Shown here: piece after piece, positions 37,404 through 47,641 of the stretch
Layout: every line of letters starts with the position of its first letter
Position numbering within the stretch: the first letter of the stretch is position 1
Assembly (NCBI RefSeq): GCF_008831285.2
Contig: NC_045146.1
Coordinates: 17,725,149-17,789,148, forward strand
Source: Nymphaea colorata
Taxonomy: Eukaryota > Streptophyta > Magnoliopsida > Nymphaeales > Nymphaeaceae
Direction: 5' to 3'
DNA: 64,000 bases
Notes under the pieces: model-generated
The model's database searches: none
Seen by the model: the letters and a program-made list of their open reading frames with translations, nothing else
What the model was told of the DNA's origin: nothing
Program-made: the position numbers and the translations under genes

Positions 37404-38144
37404 TCACGAGAAGGCGTCACCGCTGAAAACGACGAAGCTGCCGTCGGCGACGTCCGAATGGTCAAACAGCCCGCCGAACCCACAGCCGTCCTCGGCGTCC
37501 TCCCGGTTGTCGATCGGCTCACAGAACTCAAGCCCTGGGACCCGCATAGCCTGCAGCTCGTCGTCGAACTGCCAGTTGTCGATCAACAGCCCGGCCGGGG
37601 GCTCCGGATGCGCTGGACTGCGAGGCGACTGTTGCCCGCTGGACCCCGCCGGAGGCAGACCGAGCTCATCGTCGGATGCGCCCAGGAGGTATCCTAATGG
37701 GGAACCGGACGAGATGAGTCCAACCTCCCCCGGCTCACCCTCTGGCACCTGACACGGCCCCTGCCGCTCGGACCCGCTCGGCGCGAAATCCAGGTCGTCG
37801 GGAAATGTCGTCGTTAGAAACCCCTCCTCATCCATGACAGGGTCGAAGACAGTGGAGCTGTTGCTCGAGTCGATCGCCGGAACATCGAACTCCTTCTCTG
37901 ATACAGACGTTTCGGCGGAAATTGAGGGCGCTAGGAGGATCTCTTCTTCAAGGCTTCTCATAACACCGACGACGTCTTCCTCGGCCGCGTCCGCTTCCGC
38001 AGGACTGCTCACATATAGAAAGTCTCCGTCTCCCTCTCCACCTTTGACGTCCGTGTCGTCGAGCAACCGGATGAGCTCCGCCCGCACTTTCTTAGCGTCC
38101 GGAGAGTCATCGCTTTCGTTCTCTCTGCTTCGCTTCGTCTCCAT
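37404..38144 (-). CDS. acidic intronless protein resembling ABA-induced transcription repressors (AITR), 246 aa
   Basis: The frame is open for 246 codons from METKRSRENESDDSPDAKK, in DNA much richer in GC than its surroundings. Motifs I can see are SPDAKKVRAELIRLLDD (about 13-29), an EEDVVGVMRSLEEEI block (about 57-71), LGYLLGASDDELGLPP (about 149-164) and a WQFDDELQ segment. This pattern fits my memory of the small plant AITR family, nuclear repressors in abscisic-acid response: a Ser-Pro-x-x-Lys start, a 'DxVMxSxEEEI' block and a 'YLLxASDDELGLPP' block. I am not certain of the assignment. A start at 38183, giving 13 more residues, is possible. The protein has no membrane span and no known catalytic domain. 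Strong composition and a long frame support it as a real gene. Confidence 0.65.
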   Translation of the reverse strand: METKRSRENESDDSPDAKKVRAELIRLLDDTDVKGGEGDGDFLYVSSPAEADAAEEDVVGVMRSLEEEILLAPSISAETSVSEKEFDVPAIDSSNSSTVFDPVMDEEGFLTTTFPDDLDFAPSGSERQGPCQVPEGEPGEVGLISSGSPLGYLLGASDDELGLPPAGSSGQQSPRSPAHPEPPAGLLIDNWQFDDELQAMRVPGLEFCEPIDNREDAEDGCGFGGLFDHSDVADGSFVVFSGDAFS

Positions 38145-38183
38145 CACCGGAACTACTGTACTCCAAAATGCAAAAGCCACCAA

Positions 38184-40260
38184 ACAAATCCGGCTCCGCC
38201 CGATTCAGTGCAAAAAGACGTTCATTAACCTCGAGAATGATGAGGAAAGACCAGTAACAGTCTGTGAGACGGTTGTGAAATCCCAAAAAATGAGCTTAGA
38301 ATCTCGTGTGAAGGCACGAACAGTAACTAATCAAATCAAGCCCGTCGGAACACCACCGGAGAACCGTGCACAAGCCGGACTTTCGGACTCTAAGAAAAAC
38401 GCAGGTTGAAACGCGCTCTTTGAGTAGCCAGACACGGATATAATCAGCAAGAAACTGCCGAACCGCGCCAGAAAGTGGCAAGAACGCCGGGAAAGTGGGA
38501 GTGACGTCCGCAACTGTTTCAAACGGCGTCAAATACGTTAACGGCGTCAGTATATCTCAACAAGACAAGCCGGCTGGCACGTCGGAAAACCTAACGCCGG
38601 CGGTTGCGGGGACGGAAAGGTGTTGACCGGAGATGGATGAGGCGGAGTGGAGATCCGGCAACGTGAAGTGAAGTGCAGAAGGCAACTGACGGAAGAGAAA
38701 AAGAAGGGCCAAGAACCAACGACCAGGTGACGGCGTGAGGTGGAAGCAGAAGGACGACGGAGGGGAGCCTATGGCATGGACAGGAACGTAAAATTCGAAA
38801 AGATTGGAGGCGGGGATAGGAAAAGGGTGTTGGGTGGAAGGGGAATATAAAGGGGAGGGGACAAAGGGTGGTGAATGAGCGAGGGGCCTGGATTTATGCG
38901 GACGCGAAGTCGGAAAGCAATTAAGCGGATTTGATACCTCCTGGCGTCCGACTGGTGGGCCCCGCCACAGCGGTAAGCGACACGCTGGGGGCCACGGACC
39001 TCTCGAGAGAGCAACTTACCCTCCTCCACTGCCACGTGACGATGACCACCTGCTCGTGAGTGAGAATGTTCCTGCCCTCATATTTAATTGATTAATTAAA
39101 TTTGGGTTTCTTTTTATTTAATTCTTTGTTCATAGAACGGTTCGGGTACGAGCATTAGGTAGTGTCGGTGCCGGCCCGATCCTTGGCGCCAGACCCGTTC
39201 GGAAGGCTGGAACCGCCTGTCTTCTTTTTCTGGAATTTCAGTTATTAATTATTTTAAGAGGGGAAAAAAGAAAGCCGAGTTCGAGGACTCTAGAGATGAC
39301 GGAGCAAAACGGCCGTTTATTTCGGGGGTACGGTTTGACGGAAAGCGTTGCGTGTCTTATCTTACCACGTCATGTGGTTTGAAAGGTTGCCAGGTGCCTT
39401 TCCCCGAAATGCCCCTCTCAATGACGGGAAATTCCCATTTTTTTTTTTTTTCTTATCCATTTCTGACCGTCCATCCTCTGATAGGTAAGATGTGGACGGA
39501 AGAAGGAAAAAGGGCGTACTCAATTCACCCAGGAAAGAACGTGACGAAGTTCTTGAACTACGAGGCGAGATTCCGATAAAGTTCAGGATCGTACGCAACC
39601 TTGGGATGGTTCACGAGAGGTGGGAATCGCGAAGTCGGAGGATCCAGGAGACGTGCCCTCAACGTTTCTCTTGGTGGATGGAGTTCAGGAACTCGGTTGC
39701 TTAAACAAACACGGAATGGGAACTGGGAGGGTAGGTCGGTGGCAGGTGGAACATGGGGTTCCTGTCGCGAGTTGCAGGTGGGAACAATGGGGTTTGGTTG
39801 GAGTTCAATAGTAGAGGAATGGGCACATCTGTGTCCCGGTTGAGTTGGTTTGGTCAGGAGTCTGTCAGATGCAGAGAATGTTGTTGACTGTTAGGGGACC
39901 CTCGAGAAGGTGGAAGGTTTGGAGGCCTTTGGACAAGAGAAGAGCTTGTTATACTTGGTTTGGGAGTTGAACTCAAGACCTTTAAGTCAAGACTATGACC
40001 TGCAAATTGGAAAGTGCCACACGTTCAATATTGAGAATGGATTTCTTGACATGGATTCATAAGGCCGTGTTTGCGTGCCGTGAATCTGATATCTATAAAC
40101 TATTAGATTCCGACTGAGATCTTAAACCCCAACGTGAAAGATACACGGATTGTACTAAAATATGTAACTATGCATAGTTTTTTTTGGCAAGATCTATCCG
40201 TTTGAATCTTAGATTTACAGTCCCCACATCAAGTCTGACCATCGGATCTCAGATTTGGGT
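38184..40260. other. GC-rich upstream region, then AT-rich spacer, no supported gene
   Basis: The first part, to about 39840, is GC-richer than the window average and probably holds the leader and promoter of the minus-strand gene. A TATAAAGG at about 38847-38854 reads on the plus strand, but no plus-strand gene follows. Open frames at 38769-39035 and 39352-39843 overlap on several strands and show no domain. Confidence 0.45.
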
Positions 40261-40268
40261 AATAGACT

Positions 40269-40453
<185 letters not shown>

Positions 40454-40671
40454 GAACAAAACTACGCTTTAAGATTGAGAGTAGGTTCATCTGATATTTA
40501 AATTATTGTTTTATGAAATTGTTTGCTGCCAAACTACCCAATAAAGGTTCATTTGACTAATAGAGCAGTGGCACACATGGGATGAGATGTAGTATTTCAT
40601 GAATTCACATTAATTCTTGGGATAGGTTCATGAAATGATATATTACTATTTAGTTAGTCAAACGGTTCGTT

Positions 40672-40781
40672 ACGCAAACAGAATAGTATGTAATTGTTAC
40701 ATGAATATGCTCAAAGATTAAATCTAACGCAAACAGAATAGTATGTAATTGTTACATGAATATGCTCAAAGATTAAAGTAG
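40672..40781. repeat. 55-bp perfect tandem duplication
   Basis: Two copies start at 40672 and 40727, each beginning ACGCAAACAGAATAGTATG. They are virtually identical, so the duplication is young. Confidence 0.92.
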
Positions 40782-41731
40782 ATTTGTATAATACCTTAAA
40801 AAATGTGAATTTGCCCGATATATCTATTAGACAATCACAATTTGGGTAAACCTATTAATATGAGAGAGAGAGAGAGAGAGAACTGACAAAATGGAATAAA
40901 CAAAAATTGGGTGACAAGCTGTCACTAATTATACAAGATCAAGAGTGAGAGATGTATGATTTGAGACAATTATTTTATTATGCCAGTAGTGTATGATTAG
41001 TAAATTTTTAACGGCAAAATCATTTTGGTAATTTAACATCTTCGACTACAACGCTATGAAAGTAATAATAAGCCAATAAAACAAATTAAAACAATAGTTG
41101 CATGACATTATTGAATCTCCATTTTCATGTGCAAGCCATTGCTCAATTCCATGTTCCATTGTGTGTTACCAAGGCTGGCTCCATGATCCATGTTTGAATT
41201 TGTCTTCATCTTCTATGTCACGTGACTGTCTCGCGATTCAAGCAAAAATATTTGAGAGAAAGAGAAAGCAATAATGGGCAATAAGTACCAGATAGACATG
41301 TGTGTGCAACATGTAATTAGGTAAGAATTTTTCTTCTGCTTGTGCAAAAAAACTTTGGCTTATGAAAAAATCATGCATTTGAAAAAAAGTAGATGCAACC
41401 AATTCTCGAATTTTAACCAACCATTGTTGTAGTTGCCAATATAAATGAAGGGCCACCTTACATCTTTACTCATTTTCGTAAGTTAACTACTCAACTTCTT
41501 TCTCTATGACAACCACCGGCTAAGGAGATTCATAAAGTCTTTTCTTTGGTAGGTCTGCAGGTTATGAGTCATTTTGGGCACCAACTTGGGTCCGGCCAGT
41601 CCGCTAAATTTCAGAAAAATGGTCCAACAACTTACCAAAAAAAAAAAAAAAAACTCAAGAGGCCTCTGTAATCTCTTTCATGTTCAATCAAGATTTAACA
41701 TGTAAGTGTAGCGACAAATTAATATCGTTTT

Positions 41732-41900
41732 TGGGTTTTAAACGGTGAGGTTTTGTACATATAAAACAACAAAGTCGTTTTTGATAGAAAATATAAAAAT
41801 TATGAAAATAAAAATCTAATAAATAAAAACTGCAAAAAAACACAACACAAACATGAAAATGCAGAAAAAGGAGGACCATGAGAAAAGAGGAAAAAAACGT
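41732..41900. repeat. dispersed repeat related to 16441-16640
   Basis: It carries the same ordered blocks as the copy in the PRH intron (TTTTAAACGG..AGGTTTT, CAAAGTCGTTTTT, AATAAAAATCTAAT), in the same orientation. Downstream sequence to about 42000 has repeated CGTTTT motifs. Confidence 0.55.
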
Positions 41901-42929
41901 ACATAAAATGTGTGTGCTTTGTTTTTAATGTTTTTTTAAAGCATGTTTTTCACGTTTTAATTGGCTGATCAAATTTTAACGTTTTAAATACGTTTTTTTT
42001 AAATAATATGTGTGTAAGTGTTCCATGGTCCATGACAATGGCATGAAGTTGATTCATTCTATGCTAAAAAAGTTTGCAAATTTGTGCATCAACTTTTTCA
42101 TTTAATTGAAAGGTTGGACTTGACAGATTCCTACCAAATTATGCCAACATGCCAACCTAAATGTTGGAAAAATCGACCTTCTTAGTCGAATTAAAGATGT
42201 TAATCAACGAGATTAGTCAATTATGAGGAACACTTCTTTTATTCATAGAAAGACTTTTAAATTTTGTAAATAATTTGCACGTACAATTAAAATAACTTCA
42301 AAGGGTTGTAGCATACTTAGCGGTAAAGCGGTCCACCTCATAAACGAACTTATGGTGATCGCTATTACATCCATTCCGAAGCAAAATCTGTTAATCCCGG
42401 CCGTGGCTTCGGGCGGTGGAATGAATCACGCACCTTTAATTAAAAAATAATAATTGAGTAAAAGAAGAATTAAAATAAATTTCTTACAAAGTTATCAAAT
42501 CAATAATTTCAATGCGCGTCCTTTATTTTATTGCCTTTTTTTTTTACGTTTTTGAGATGCACCATCTGCCTGGGAAGTCCAATGTAGAGAGAGAAATTGG
42601 GATTTAAGTCGAAATCCAAGGTCGAATCTTTCTGAAAAGTGAGGATCTGAGGTTCATCTTTCTAGGGAAGTAATTTTTAAGTCTTTGAGATGCATGGTAA
42701 ACGTTTCGACGTGTAAAGGAACGACAGTCAACACAAAGGTAACGTTGCACCTCAAAATGTTCATATCTCAAAGTCAAGTTTGACATCTAAGCATTCAAAA
42801 ATCAAATGATCTGCATATGAATTTGTCTTCCTCCTTAGTTTCCAAGATTCATACCCCCTTAGAAACAAAGATTGGGTTTCATGATTTAGCCCTTGGAAAA
42901 TTCCAATCTCACGTGCATAGAAACTTCAA

Positions 42930-42930
<1 letters not shown>

Positions 42931-42984
<54 letters not shown>
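42931..42984. repeat. (TC)n-(TA)n compound microsatellite
   Basis: TC run at 42931-42953, then TA run to 42984. Confidence 0.97.
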
Positions 42985-42988
<4 letters not shown>

Positions 42989-44080
42989 ATTCTAAAAGTT
43001 TATTCTCTTACCTGAGATTGTGAAGAATCTTAAACAACCTATAAAGAATGTATTTAAGTGGTTGGTTATCCTAGTTTATATCTTTTTTTGAGTTGGAATT
43101 GAAACTGAGAGGGAGTGAGTTGAGATCCATCAGACCAGAGGTTCGAGCATGGCAGGAGAGTGGGATGGATCGTTACACATATATACACACTCTTTCTCTC
43201 TCGTGTACATATGTAAATAGAAGTAAAGCTTTAAGAGGCGTTTGTTTGATCACTTCATACTTAAGATCCATTGACATGATGTGGCATACTTTTGCTAATA
43301 TGGGAAAAAGTTGAGGAAAAAGGTGAGATCTAATCCTCATTTGAAGTCCTTCGTTTACTTTTTGACATTCTGATATAATATCAAAGACAGATGGCTTACG
43401 TTAAATCCATAGATCACAAATCCTAAGGATTTTAAATCAAGGATAATCAAACCAAATTTTGGCTTCTTGCATGACAATTATGCCTATTTAATAATAATTT
43501 AATAAAGAAAAGACATGCACAAGTACAAAACAAGATCCATTACATATATCATTTAATGAAGATATAAATAAACCCCAAAGTTAAAGTAAGTTACATAAAT
43601 GATTAGCCGTTAGAAATATATAAATATAGAACATGTTTTTCACCAACCATGGGAGAAACAATGATTTATTATCTCTTTCCTCTGCATTTCACCTGTGCCG
43701 AGAAATTTCCTGTCCTCCCCGGCAAGGCACCTCCTATATATATTTATTTATCTATCTGTTCAATTCTTAAACGGGCTTCTGGCATTGGAGGAAGGGGAGG
43801 CTGCCAATTTCCAATCTCCACCTTATTTTCAATGAGTGATCATGGGCCCTTCTCTGCTGGGTCAATGTCCAACCGGTGGGGTCCCGTTCTGGATCCAGAT
43901 CTATTAGGCCTAACCCATCACCATCAATGCAATAAAGAACATATCGTCCGGTCAGGATTCATATGGATCTAAAATTCAGATCTACACTCCAATGCATTGA
44001 TCTCATTTTTTAATTAATTCTCACAGATCCCAACAAAGAAGAAAAATGGTGTTGATAGGGATTGGGCTTTTAGTTGGATT

Positions 44081-44410
44081 AACTGCTCTCCCTCAGTTTT
44101 CTGGGTGGGGTTTGAATCCTCAGATCTGAGATTTAAGTGGACAGACATGGCTGCCGCCACTGACAGCCAAATATATATATAAACAATCAAATATATCAAA
44201 CACCAGCCACCAGTTAGCTCTGCCACTGGACCAAACCCACATCACTTCTCCTTTTCTCTTACCCAATTTCATATATCTTTGTCTCTACCAGTACAAACAA
44301 GCCGAATTGTAACGGAGATTAACAGTTCTCCCATAGTCTTCTTGGTGGGGTTTGAATCCTCAGATCTGAGATTTAAGTGGACATACATGGCTGCCGTCAC
44401 TGGCGGCCAG

Positions 44411-44500
<90 letters not shown>

Positions 44501-44715
44501 CATGATCTGAGATTTAAGTGGACATACATGGCTTCGTCACTGGCGGCCAGAAATATATATATATCTATAATCAAATATATCAACACCAGCCACCCGGTAG
44601 CTCCGCCACTGGACCAAACCTACATCACTTCTCCTTTCTCTTACCCAATTTCATATACCCCTTGTCTCTAGCAGTACAAACAAGTCGAACTGTAATGGAG
44701 TCTGCTAACTCCACT
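44081..44715. repeat. tandem triplication of a roughly 240-bp unit, one junction filled by (AT)n
   Basis: Copy A starts at 44081 (AACTGCTCTCC) and copy B at 44321 (AACAGTTCTCC), 240 bp apart. Both contain GGTGGGGTTTGAATCC, GATCTGAGATTTAAGTGG and a GCCACTGACAGCC/GTCACTGGCGGCC segment. In copy B a short AT tract has expanded to 44413-44499. Copy C resumes at GATCTGAGATTTAAGTGG (44504) and runs to about 44715 with the distal part of the unit (CCACTGGACCAAACC, GTACAAACAAG). Confidence 0.85.
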
Positions 44716-45024
44716 CTAACTTGGGCTCAGTTTGGTACTCTTGCAAGGGTAGGTGGAGCGAGCTAGGATTTTTTTTTTCTCTTGGGGGAATCGAAAATTT
44801 TAAAAAATTTACAGAAACTTACAAAAGCTTTTCACAGTCAACTATATATTTTAAGAAATTTTCGAGGGGTTAAACTAAAATGTTTGAAAATATTAGTAAA
44901 TCTTTATTTTAAAATCTTAGAGAGTGACATGACCCCTACCAGCCTCTCTTTGGCTTTGCCCTTGGCTCTATTTGGCTTAATCGAGCTTTAGCTTTGGTGA
45001 GTGGTAGAGCCACATATGTGCTGG

Positions 45025-45230
45025 CGGAGGGAGGCGGGCCGGGCCCCCCCTAGGCCATGGCCCCACCCGAACCAAATGAAAAAAACAAAAATACAATGTA
45101 AAAATTGAAAAAAACTTTTTGCCTCATATATTTTTTGAATGTGAATTCAGTTTGGCCCTACCCAAATCCAACCTACAAAACCCATCTCCCATTTGAATCG
45201 CCCCTGGAAAAAATCCTAGCTCCGCCCCTG
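45025..45230. mobile_element. short hAT-like MITE, 206 bp, with 8-bp TSD
   Basis: The right end reads GCTCCGCCCCTG, the inverse of the CAGGGGCGGAGC terminus seen in many plant hAT-like MITEs. The left end, CGGAGGGAGGCGGG, looks like the same terminus with the outer bases lost. The octamer TGTGCTGG flanks both sides (45017-45024 and 45231-45238). No coding capacity. Confidence 0.75.
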
Positions 45231-45760
45231 TGTGCTGGCATGCACAATTATCCACACCAGCCCAAAAGAACTGTATTATATTAACAACTGCTTACACTTC
45301 ATGTTATTTACATATGGATGTCCCTTAAAGTTTAAGATTTAAACTCTCAGTGCCCCTTAGCTTCTGATGACTCTGCTACTGGGCTTGGCTCAGGTAAGCT
45401 CGAGTAAATTTGAATAAATTTTTTTATGGTTTTAAAAGCCTCATTCTCAGGACTTCAACTTCAAGTGGTTGGAAGATCTGGACGGCTTTCATTGATATTA
45501 CATTTTTAGCCACGATAATGTAGAACTGCGTATGTATGTATGGGTGTGGTGCGGGCAAGTTAGGTTAAGGACAAAAACCAGACAGCGAAATATAGATTGA
45601 CCAAGCATAATTGAGCTAAGAATAGGACACCAATTCCAGCTTGACTTGTGTTCTTATGCAAGGAAAGCACAACCCAAGTTGATAATAGAGTTTGAGTTGC
45701 ATTAACTCAATCTATGCATCTAAATTGACCCTACAAAGCAAAGAAGAGAGTCCCACTTAG

Positions 45761-46142
45761 AAAGATATATGATTATCTCACATCTCGAGTGAACAAAATG
45801 AGTATTTTATCCTACTGCGCAACAATAAGATCGAACTCCCTACCCTTCCCCCTATCCCCGAAGGGTCTAGACCCGTTTTAAGTGCCCGAAAGATATATGA
45901 TTATCTCACATCTCGAGTGAGCAAAATGAGTATTTTATCCTACTGCGCAACAATAAGATCGAACCCCCTACCCTTCCCTTATCCCCGAAGGGTCTAGACC
46001 CGTTTTAAGTGCCCGAAAGATATATGATTATCTCACATCTCGAGTGAGCAAAATGAGTATTTTATCCTACTGCGCAACAATAAGATCGAACCCCCTACCC
46101 TTCCCCCTATTCCCGAAGGGTCTAGACCCGTTTTAAGTGCCT
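45761..46142. repeat. minisatellite, three copies of a 127-128-bp unit
   Basis: Copies start with AAAGATATATGATTATCTC at 45761, 45889 and 46016. They are almost identical, and the third is cut off just after TTTTAAGTGCC. Each carries CTCGAG and the perfect 12-base palindrome GGGTCTAGACCC near its right end. Confidence 0.95.
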
Positions 46143-46604
46143 CACTACGTTTTAACTTATATATCAGTACTCCTTTTTTACATAACAGAAAGTTGGAGCC
46201 TCGAGAATTCAAACAAAGACTGTCACCTACCAGCCACACTCTGCCACTATGCCAGCATCCTCGGGAATAACTACCATACATTTGTTTCTCAATCTAGCCA
46301 CTCATGCATTCGATGTCAATAATGGACAGTTCCTTTGGTAGTATGTGGACTAGAAATCAAATTTTCAAGTTGGTTTTATGCACCTATAGTCCTAAGCAGT
46401 TTTGCGTCACAAAGATATTCAAACCACATATCGCAATTAGTTTTATCCCTACTTTGATCAACCATAGATTTTAGTTTGAATCTCTTGCTAGAACAGCAGA
46501 ACCATGTTACATTTCAGAGCATACTCATGAATTTAAGATCCTCACTTTACAAAGACGCCATTAGATTTTATTTTAGTTTTCTTGTTCAAAAATTTGTCAT
46601 CACT

Positions 46605-46646
46605 GTACACACACATACACACACACATATATATATATATATATAT
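46605..46646. repeat. (CA)n-(TA)n microsatellite
   Basis: ACACACACATACACACACACA followed by about ten TA units. Confidence 0.9.
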
Positions 46647-47333
46647 TAGAAAGTGCAGTGTGAGAATTTTGACTTGTAGGCCGCTTTTTGCGCTGTCAAA
46701 TGCTGGGGCCGTAGGCTTCTTCATACTAATCCTTTAGTCAGATAGATAGATGACGGCTTTGTGGGGTGGGAATTTTTGACTCTTTTAATATTCTTTCTCA
46801 TGCAGGTTCTACAGAGAGGAACAAATAATCATCCACAGAAATAGAACCCTTCAAACCATAATGTAAAGCTTCGTAAAGATCAAGAAAATGATTCAAACTA
46901 AGAAAAAAAGATTAGGTGTTTTTATCCAAAGAAGCAATATTAATTTCCCACTAACAACCAGAATTGAACAGCTTGTTACCAGTAGAGGTGCGCATCGGGC
47001 GCGGCCCACCCAACCTGATAAGAAGTCAGGCTCAAGCTGGGCCACATCATTTATTGCATGTACATATTATGTGTATTTTCACATAACTTAATGCATGTAC
47101 ATATTATGTTCATATATTTTTTTATATACACTGCAAAATTTGAAAGATTAGAATAGATGCTTCTCATAAAAGACAATCACATAAGCAAATTCATTAGCCA
47201 ATGCAAGAAACTTATCAGATCCTCTCAGATTTCCGCTAATTTCATATCACCTTATGAGAAATGAGGCTCCCTACCGCTGATTTGTTATCCCCTTTGGTAA
47301 ACAAATATAACCTATTTTTTTTAGATGGTGGCC

Positions 47334-47641
47334 TTATCTGATTCTATCGCTGTTCGTTTCATTTGAAGAGAGGAATGATCCAAAAGAATGTTTCGTTTGA
47401 AGAGAGCTTTTAGTTGCTTAATCTCTATTTGATTGATCAATATGTGACATTTCAAATCCTCCTTACTAATGGAATCGAAATTCTCTCCGGATTGATCAAA
47501 AGGTCCTTTCAATTGGTTAGAATCTGTTACTTGAACGAAAATAGATTTTGTGGAATCATATTAAATATTTGACGATACATTCTGTACCTTGCTAAAAAAC
47601 CGATCCTTGTTTACCAACCACATATTGTCTAACAAAATCAA
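47334..47641 (-). pseudogene. ycf2: nuclear insertion of plastid ycf2 (NUPT), decayed
   Basis: Reading the minus strand from 47641, the translation follows the plastid Ycf2 protein as I remember it (around residues 310-400). Blocks include [60 protein letters not shown] and IESDK. A stop at 47563-47561 replaces a Gln codon (CAA to TAA). A few extra residues (ALFK) interrupt the sequence where Ycf2 continues QLKERSIL. Similarity ends at about 47334 on one side and 47641 on the other. It is a fragment of an organelle gene in a nuclear context, with no function expected. Confidence 0.85.

Noticed and set aside
38769-39035. 88-codon minus-strand frame upstream of the AITR-like gene
   Set aside because: Low-complexity Pro/Leu tail, no motif, and position fits promoter or leader sequence.
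42304-42424. tRNA or tRNA-derived SINE, because of a TAGC..TTAGCGGTAAAGCGG segment
   Set aside because: No convincing B box and no cloverleaf can be drawn. Only a loose A-box likeness.
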